Assembly: GCA_013695715.1 (NCBI GenBank)
Contig: JACCZZ010000183.1
Coordinates: 1 to 6,999, forward strand
Length of the DNA stretch: 6,999 bases
Source: Chitinophagales bacterium
Lineage (GTDB): Bacteria; Bacteroidota; Bacteroidia; Chitinophagales; UBA10324
Direction of reading: 5' to 3'
Below, piece after piece: positions 1 to 4,818 of the stretch. Numbering within the stretch: the first letter of the stretch is position 1; every line of letters begins with the position of its first letter. The notes beneath the pieces are model-generated. The model was not told the origin of the DNA. It did not search any database and saw only the letters and a list, made by a program, of their open reading frames with translations. A program made the position numbers and the translations under genes.

Positions 1-110
<110 letters not shown>

Positions 111-118
111 CCTTAAAG

Positions 119-145
119 CCCTGACCAGAAATGGTCGGGGTTTTT
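119..145 (+). terminator. Intrinsic terminator of the rRNA operon
   Basis: An 8-bp stem (119-126 with 133-140, one G-U pair) closes a 6-base loop (AGAAAT) and is followed by TTTTT at 141-145. It lies about 10 bases after the 5S RNA. On the opposite strand the G-U pair becomes a C-A mismatch and the downstream T run is only three bases, so it should work much better for the rRNA operon than for the convergent gene ending at 319. Confidence 0.9.
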
Positions 146-318
146 ATTTAGGATGCTACAGAAACTGAGAATATTTAGATTCTTTGGTTTTCCTCCCAAA
201 ATTGTTAGCTAATATTTTCCAACATAGAGCCCCAAGTCCTTTCCATCTAAGTATTTGAGTGAACAGACCATAATTTTATTGTCTTTTATCACTCTCTTCT
301 TAAGAATGAACAATCAAT

Positions 319-1917
319 TCATTGCTTCAAAAATTTTCCTACTTCACAAAAGCCAGTTTTTTCATAAATGAGTTTCACTGTGTAGAATCCAGGAAATAAA
401 TTTTTTGTGTTAATTTGAATATTGTTATTAGGGTGATCTCCGGTATTGAAAAAATTAATTTGCCTTCCCTGCAAATCATTAACTTGTATGCTTACCTTAT
501 TAGGTGTAGTGGATTTTATGATAAGAAAATCTTGAACCGGATTAGGGAACATGGAAATGTGAGTCACAGAAGGAGTAATTACTATTGAAGGATCCTCACC
601 TGTTAATTTCACAATCCAATAGTCAGAGTAAACGTTTGTATTATGATGTTCGGTTACATCACCATCAACAGATTTTGAATCACCTGCAACGACTAAATTG
701 CCGTCGGAAGATTGACAAATGGCATAAGGTATTTCGTCATTTGTACCACCCAAACATTTCTGATGTAGAAGATTACCTGCATAGTCAAGTGTTGCAACCC
801 AATAATCAGTAAAGCCATGCCAGCCCTGGACATCCCCGTCATTTGAAGTAGTATGTCCTGCAACTCCATAACCATTCGTTGTTTGAATAGCGGACCAAGC
901 ACCATCATATAGAGTTCCTCCAAGTGAATTTTGCCATTGAATGTTACCCAAAGAATCCAATTTCAAAATCCAAAAATCAGATGAATCTGCGCCACCATGA
1001 TGATTGGTAATATCACCATCTGCAGATCTGGATTGTCCACCGACGATGAATCCTTTATCTGTTGTTTGTTGAATGGATTGCGTATAATCATCACCCGTAC
1101 CTCCATATGAATTCTGCCATTGGATATCACCGCTTCCATTAAGTTTGACAATCCAATAATCAAAAGTGCTTGATGAGCCGTGATGACCACTTACATCAAT
1201 GTCATCTGATGCGGAGTACCCGGCAACTGCATAACCTGAATCAGAAGTTTGAACTACTTCAGGTGCTCGATCAGTATCCGAACCACCCAAAGTTTTTTGC
1301 CATTCCAGATTACCAGAAGAATCAAGCTTTACGATCCAGATATCAGAAGAAAGCCATGAACCGTAATGAACTGTTATGTCACCATCATCTGACCATGACC
1401 ATCCCGTAATAATGAAACCATCATCATAGGTTTGTTGAATTGACCAGGAAAATTCCCAATCTGTACCGCCAAGGGATTTCTCCCATTGAATATTGCCATT
1501 CTCATCGGTCTTCACAACCCAAATGTCCCATAATCCTATATGATTACTGATATCCTGATCGAAGGAAGCTGACCATCCACAAATAATATAACCACTATCG
1601 CTCGTTTGCTGAACCGACTTAGCAATGTCCTCGCCCGACCCTCCGTAAGATTTTTGCCATTGTATTTCTCCAGAAGAATCTAATTTAACCAGCCAATAAT
1701 CTCCATACCCCTTTTGAACCGTTACATCACCATCAATAGAATAAGTGATACCAGCAACTATATATCCACCATCATTGGTGTTCTGAATGTCGTAGGCTTC
1801 GTCATTATTGGATCCACCAAGTGACTTCTCCCATAAAATAGATAGGGGAAGTTGTGCCCAAGAAGAACTATGGAAAATAAATACTATGCATAAAAAGACA
1901 TACGTTCGATTTTTCAT
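319..1917 (-). CDS. Secreted seven-repeat beta-propeller protein with T9SS type A sorting domain
   Basis: The 532-residue product is predicted to be exported. Residues 1-21 form a signal peptide (Lys/Arg, a hydrophobic stretch from about 6-15, then Ser-Trp-Ala before Gln22). Residues 29-439 hold seven repeats of 57-61 residues starting near 29, 87, 145, 206, 267, 328 and 385. Each has W-[QE]-[KN]-[ST]-[LY]-GG, a G-[YF]-[IV]-[IV]-x-G strand, an Asp-rich DGD[IV] turn often followed by His-His-Gly, and a D-[YF]-W-[ILV]-V-K-L strand. Seven such units suggest a closed seven-bladed propeller. Residues 452-532 are a Por-secretion-type sorting domain with an FPNP motif (457-460), an LQGRQI segment (482-487), G-F-Y-T-V (510-514) and a short basic end. 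T9SS moves such proteins across the outer membrane and usually removes this domain. The ATG start is chosen because the signal peptide begins there. The stop is TGA. Similar repeat proteins are common in Bacteroidota, but their ligands are generally unknown; no catalytic motif is seen. Confidence 0.9.
   Translation of the reverse strand: MKNRTYVFLCIVFIFHSSSWAQLPLSILWEKSLGGSNNDEAYDIQNTNDGGYIVAGITYSIDGDVTVQKGYGDYWLVKLDSSGEIQWQKSYGGSGEDIAKSVQQTSDSGYIICGWSASFDQDISNHIGLWDIWVVKTDENGNIQWEKSLGGTDWEFSWSIQQTYDDGFIITGWSWSDDGDITVHYGSWLSSDIWIVKLDSSGNLEWQKTLGGSDTDRAPEVVQTSDSGYAVAGYSASDDIDVSGHHGSSSTFDYWIVKLNGSGDIQWQNSYGGTGDDYTQSIQQTTDKGFIVGGQSRSADGDITNHHGGADSSDFWILKLDSLGNIQWQNSLGGTLYDGAWSAIQTTNGYGVAGHTTSNDGDVQGWHGFTDYWVATLDYAGNLLHQKCLGGTNDEIPYAICQSSDGNLVVAGDSKSVDGDVTEHHNTNVYSDYWIVKLTGEDPSIVITPSVTHISMFPNPVQDFLIIKSTTPNKVSIQVNDLQGRQINFFNTGDHPNNNIQINTKNLFPGFYTVKLIYEKTGFCEVGKFLKQ
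601..1833 (-). repeat. Seven tandem protein repeats (propeller blades) inside the secreted protein gene
   Basis: These are the coding positions of residues 29-439 of the secreted protein. The unit length is 174-183 bp (58, 58, 61, 61, 61 and 57 residues between successive starts, then a last partial unit). The repeats are clear in protein but diverged in DNA, so they look like an old internal duplication held by structural selection rather than a recent or slippage-prone tandem array. The first and last units differ most: unit 7 starts with His-Gln-Lys-Cys instead of Trp-Gln-Lys-Ser. Confidence 0.85.
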
Positions 1918-1933
1918 AACATACTTTTACTTC

Positions 1934-1941
1934 CAAATTTA
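1934..1941 (-). promoter_or_regulatory. Candidate Bacteroidota -7 box for the secreted propeller protein
   Basis: Read on the - strand, this is TAAATTTG, an exact match to the Bacteroidota -7 consensus TAnnTTTG. It ends 16 bases before the ATG at 1917, which would give a leader of only about 10 bases. No clear TTG/TTTG -33 element sits at the expected distance, so this may be chance in AT-rich DNA. Confidence 0.3.
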
Positions 1942-2138
1942 AGGTATTTGGAAATAAATTCTCTATAAAGCCTCTAAGGTGGTGGTATAGGGCTACCTGA
2001 GCAATTTGTACTCGAGTCGCAAGAGGAAGGTAGTACTCATAGAACTACAGTATGCGAAGAAAAAATTCACCTCATCTCTTGTTGACACATCTTAGTTAAA
2101 TTTCGTCACTCTCAAGACATTCATTTCCACTTCCATTT

Positions 2139-2163
2139 AAAAAAACGCCTCAGTTTTGAGACG
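2139..2163 (-). terminator. Intrinsic terminator downstream of ndh
   Basis: On the - strand CGTCTCA pairs with TGAGGCG (one G-U pair) around an AAAC loop, followed by a run of seven T's. It starts about 40 bases after the TAA of the NADH dehydrogenase gene. On the + strand the same G-U pair would be a C-A mismatch, and no + strand gene lies nearby, so it belongs to ndh. Confidence 0.8.
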
Positions 2164-2202
2164 GCCTCTTTCTTTTATTCTATTCTGCTAAAAGCAGTCA
2201 AC

Positions 2203-3480
2203 TTAACTGTTATGGACATTCACCATTTTTTGATTTTGTTTTGCATGGGGAGTAAATATCAGTCTTAATGTTGAGTCATTAGAAAAATAGCCAATCACCC
2301 AATCAATAAAAACAAAGATCTTGTTTTTCATTCCCATGAGGAGCACCAGGTGCAGTGCCATCCAAATGAACCACGCGAAAAATCCCTGAAAGCTCACCAG
2401 AGGCAGATCGGCTACAGCCTTATGCTTACCTACTGTAGCCATTGATCCCTTATCATGATATTCATACTGAATTAGGGGTTTGTTGGAAAGGATATTTTTG
2501 AAATTCTTTCCCAGAACTTTCGCCTGACCCAAAGCGACATTCGCCACTTGTGGATGCCCGTTCGGGTATTTATCTGTTACCATATTTGCTATATCACCTA
2601 TGGCATAGATATTTGCATATCCCTCAATGCGGCTGAACCTATCTACTTTTAGCCTGTTTCCGCGTACTACTATTTCTTTGTTGATGCCTTCTATCAGGTT
2701 GCCCTTGATTCCTGCAGTCCAAACCACTGTATTGCTGGGAATGGAAGAGCCATCACCAAGAAGCACTTTTGAACCATCATAATCTTTGACCTGTGTATTC
2801 GTCATCACCTGCACACCTAACTCTTCGAGATACTGCCTTGATTTAGACGAAGATTTTTCGCTCATATTGCCAAGAGTCTTAGGCGAGCTTTCTACCATGA
2901 TGATCTTCATTTTGCTGAAATCAAGCTCGGGGTAGTCATTTGGAAAAACATGTCGCCGCATTTCTGCAAAAGCTCCAGACAACTCCACGCCCGTTGGGCC
3001 ACCACCTACAATCACAAAATTCATCAACGCTTCCTTTTTTGCTTCACTCGCTACAAGTGCCTCCTCGAAATTCTGTAACACATGCTGACGAAGATTGATA
3101 GCCTCTGACGTAGATTTCATAGGATAAGACCATGTCTCCAGATTCTTATTGCCGAAAAAGTTAGTTGTAGCACCGGTAGCCAATACCAGATGGTCGTAAT
3201 TGAATTCGCCTATATCTGTTTTGATCTTATTTTCTGCAGAAACAACCTGCTGCACCTCCGCATAGCGAATTCTCACATTTTTTGAGTGATGAAATATCCA
3301 TCTAAACGGGAAGGAGATGCTGGAGGGTTCGAGCCCTGCAGTTGCAACCTGATAAAATAGAGGTTGAAATTGGTGGTGATTTACTTTATCAATGAGCAGC
3401 ACATGGTAAGAGGTATTATTAAGAACTTCAGCCAACTTCAGCCCGGCAAATCCACCGCCGATAATAATAATGCGTGTCAT
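2203..3480 (-). CDS. ndh: Type II NADH:quinone oxidoreductase (NDH-2)
   Basis: NDH-2 is a single-subunit FAD enzyme on the inner face of the cytoplasmic membrane; it oxidises NADH and reduces quinone without pumping protons. The 425-residue product has the usual two-dinucleotide-fold layout. The FAD Rossmann motif is at residues 4-18 (Gly8, Gly9, Gly10, Gly13), with Asp31 at the end of the next strand. The NADH fold is at 155-169 (Gly159, Gly161, Gly164), with Glu197 ending its second strand, which favours NADH over NADPH. VVWTAG lies at 252-257 and the second FAD motif YAIGDIA at 292-298, with Asp296 as flavin ligand. The hydrophobic and amphipathic C-terminal stretch (about 363-400) is the expected membrane anchor, and the length is normal. 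The quinone-site AQxAxQ motif reads ANVALG at 313-318. The ATG gives the FAD motif at the very N terminus, as in the family; no clear Shine-Dalgarno precedes it. The gene has its own terminator and a promoter candidate, so it is probably transcribed alone. Confidence 0.93.
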   Translation of the reverse strand: MTRIIIIGGGFAGLKLAEVLNNTSYHVLLIDKVNHHQFQPLFYQVATAGLEPSSISFPFRWIFHHSKNVRIRYAEVQQVVSAENKIKTDIGEFNYDHLVLATGATTNFFGNKNLETWSYPMKSTSEAINLRQHVLQNFEEALVASEAKKEALMNFVIVGGGPTGVELSGAFAEMRRHVFPNDYPELDFSKMKIIMVESSPKTLGNMSEKSSSKSRQYLEELGVQVMTNTQVKDYDGSKVLLGDGSSIPSNTVVWTAGIKGNLIEGINKEIVVRGNRLKVDRFSRIEGYANIYAIGDIANMVTDKYPNGHPQVANVALGQAKVLGKNFKNILSNKPLIQYEYHDKGSMATVGKHKAVADLPLVSFQGFFAWFIWMALHLVLLMGMKNKIFVFIDWVIGYFSNDSTLRLIFTPHAKQNQKMVNVHNS

Positions 3481-3642
3481 TAAGTCAAGGTCATTTATGA
3501 AAACAGCAGTGCGAATTCGCTGAAAAGTAATTGTTTTTAATCACTCTATTCTGCTGCTAATGGAAGATAAGATGTGTGGTAATGATTTGAATTTAGTTGT
3601 TGAAAAAGTTTAGCAGAGCATAAAAGCGTTCTTATTTCATTT

Positions 3643-3671
3643 CAAAAATAGAATCTATGAACAAATAGCAA
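3643..3671 (-). promoter_or_regulatory. Candidate Bacteroidota promoter for ndh
   Basis: On the - strand TTG (3671-3669) is followed after 18 bases by TATTTTTG (3650-3643), an exact TAnnTTTG -7 match. It lies about 160 bases upstream of the ndh ATG, implying a long leader. It is the only TAnnTTTG match I found in the gap. Base composition here is AT-rich, so a chance match is possible. Confidence 0.4.
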
Positions 3672-3689
3672 CCTAATGAGAGACCAATG

Positions 3690-3720
3690 ATAAGAAGAAA
3701 ACAATTGCAGAATAATTGCT
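3690..3720 (-). terminator. Weak candidate terminator after the HmuY-like gene
   Basis: On the - strand AGCAATT pairs with AATTGTT (7 bp, one G-U pair) around a 7-base loop, followed by TTTTCTTCTT (the first T's overlap the stem). It starts about 50 bases after the TAA at 3771. The stem is AT-rich and weak. It is the best hairpin I see in this gap, but it may not terminate efficiently. Confidence 0.25.
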
Positions 3721-3770
3721 ATAGAAACACTCTTGAAGCCAGGCAGAAGAACTCTGTCTAAATATCCTAA

Positions 3771-4754
3771 TTAAAGCCTTTGAAATTCGAACTGAGGATA
3801 CCCTTTTTCACCAGCTTCATTATAGAAATCTATAAAATGAAGTTTCCAGTAAACTCCCTCCATATCACGTAAGATATAATTCACATTTTGATGAACCATA
3901 TATAATTGGCTGCTAAAATCGAAATGCTTCCAGTTCCATCCAATCACATCACGGTTATTCGAATAGATTAATGAAGTGACTTTCTGATAATCTATTTCAG
4001 TAAAGGTCATTGAAGAGTCGACAGCAACAGAAATTTCGGGATTGATCAGTACGCCTGTAACGAGGTAAGGTAAAGCAGGATCCTCATCATAGAAAATATA
4101 ACGATATCGGGTAAAGAGCATATCCCATTGTTGCTTGGCAGGCTCTATATTTAAAACAGAGCCCCCATCATCAAAAGTAAAATAAGCGTATGAACTAAGG
4201 TTGCTTTTCGGCACATACAGAATGCCCTGTTCTGAACCATCGAGGTTTGAAAACTGGATTTCATATTTCGTTTCATCCCCGCTTTGAAAAATAATCTTCT
4301 TATACCTCTCTGCAGCAGGTTTGCTGTTACCACGATCTAAAACATACACCAATCTCACATCGCGCCAATCGCCTATTGCAGTTGAATCCGGATTCCAGCT
4401 TGCTTCATCCCAATGCCATGATGCTCCAGTCGTATCCTGCACTGCATCAAAATCTTGCGTATTCATATTTGCTATTAAGGCAAAGTTGCCTCCATTCAAC
4501 CAAATGTGCCAATCGGTTGGGTTAGACTGAAAACATAAATCCCATGAGCTATACTAACTTCCAAGGGTATCAGTTGTATTTAAGTCAAAATATTGTTGCC
4601 TGTGGTAATCTTCTCCCTGTGAAATGCGAAATATCTGGGCATCTCCTGGTGGCGGAAGTGTTACAGACTCATCTTCCTTAAAACAAGAAGATATAATCAA
4701 CAGCAACATAAGCGCTAAGACATAGGAAATGTTATATTTTTTAATAAGGTTCAT
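3771..4754 (-). pseudogene. hmuY: HmuY-family haem-binding lipoprotein gene interrupted by an in-frame TAG
   Basis: HmuY-family proteins are outer-membrane lipoproteins that bind haem and hand it to a TonB-dependent receptor. The frame runs from ATG at 4754 to TAA at 3771 (327 codons) but has one TAG at codon 67 (4556-4554). On both sides the same frame reads as HmuY: a lipoprotein signal with lipobox ISSC (Cys24), then QQYFDL (53-58) before the stop. After it come YSSWDLCFQS (68-77) and WHIWLNGG (82-89). The C terminus WKLHFIDFYNEAGEKGYPQF-EFQRL closes the family fold. Cys24 is followed by Phe-Lys-Glu-Asp-Glu, matching the Bacteroidota lipoprotein export signal for surface display. No frameshift or deletion is visible. 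As written, only a 66-residue stub would be exported. A restart at TTG 4499 or ATG 4466 would give a cytoplasmic fragment without the signal. A sequencing error, recent inactivation or readthrough are all possible. It sits 64 bp after the receptor gene in the same direction, presumably one operon. Haem ligands cannot be assigned by eye. Confidence 0.85.
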
Positions 4755-4790
4755 AAGTATTTATCAGCGCGCTTCTTTATTTGTCTAATA

Positions 4791-4798
4791 CAAAATTA
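4791..4798 (-). promoter_or_regulatory. Possible -7 box between receptor and HmuY-like gene
   Basis: TAATTTTG on the - strand matches TAnnTTTG and lies 36 bases before the ATG at 4754. No TTG -33 element is visible upstream, where the sequence is a run of A and T. It could give the lipoprotein some independent expression, but co-transcription with the receptor is the simpler reading. Confidence 0.2.
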
Positions 4799-4818
4799 CA
4801 GCATCTGCTATTTATTTT

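Noticed and set aside
585..1409. Open frames on the + strand and other - frames across 585-1409
   Set aside because: They lie wholly within the propeller gene, have no family-like sequence and follow from its repeated Asp- and Gly-rich codons.
601..1833. Regular ~180-bp repeat spacing as a CRISPR array or DNA satellite
   Set aside because: The periodicity is at the protein level; the DNA copies are diverged and the frame is open throughout, so it reflects propeller blades.
3771..4499. A separate 242-residue protein starting at 4499
   Set aside because: The start is a TTG codon inside a conserved HmuY segment, in the same frame as the lipoprotein start at 4754. It is the back part of one interrupted gene, not an independent gene.
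4321..4530. 69-codon + strand frame opposite the HmuY-like gene
   Set aside because: It is antisense to conserved HmuY sequence, shows no recognisable motif or ribosome binding site, and looks like a shadow frame.
4554..4556. TAG read as an extra amino acid by genome-wide recoding
   Set aside because: Only one internal TAG exists across four genes with well over 1,900 codons in total, whereas recoded genomes usually show many. A point mutation or sequence error is simpler.
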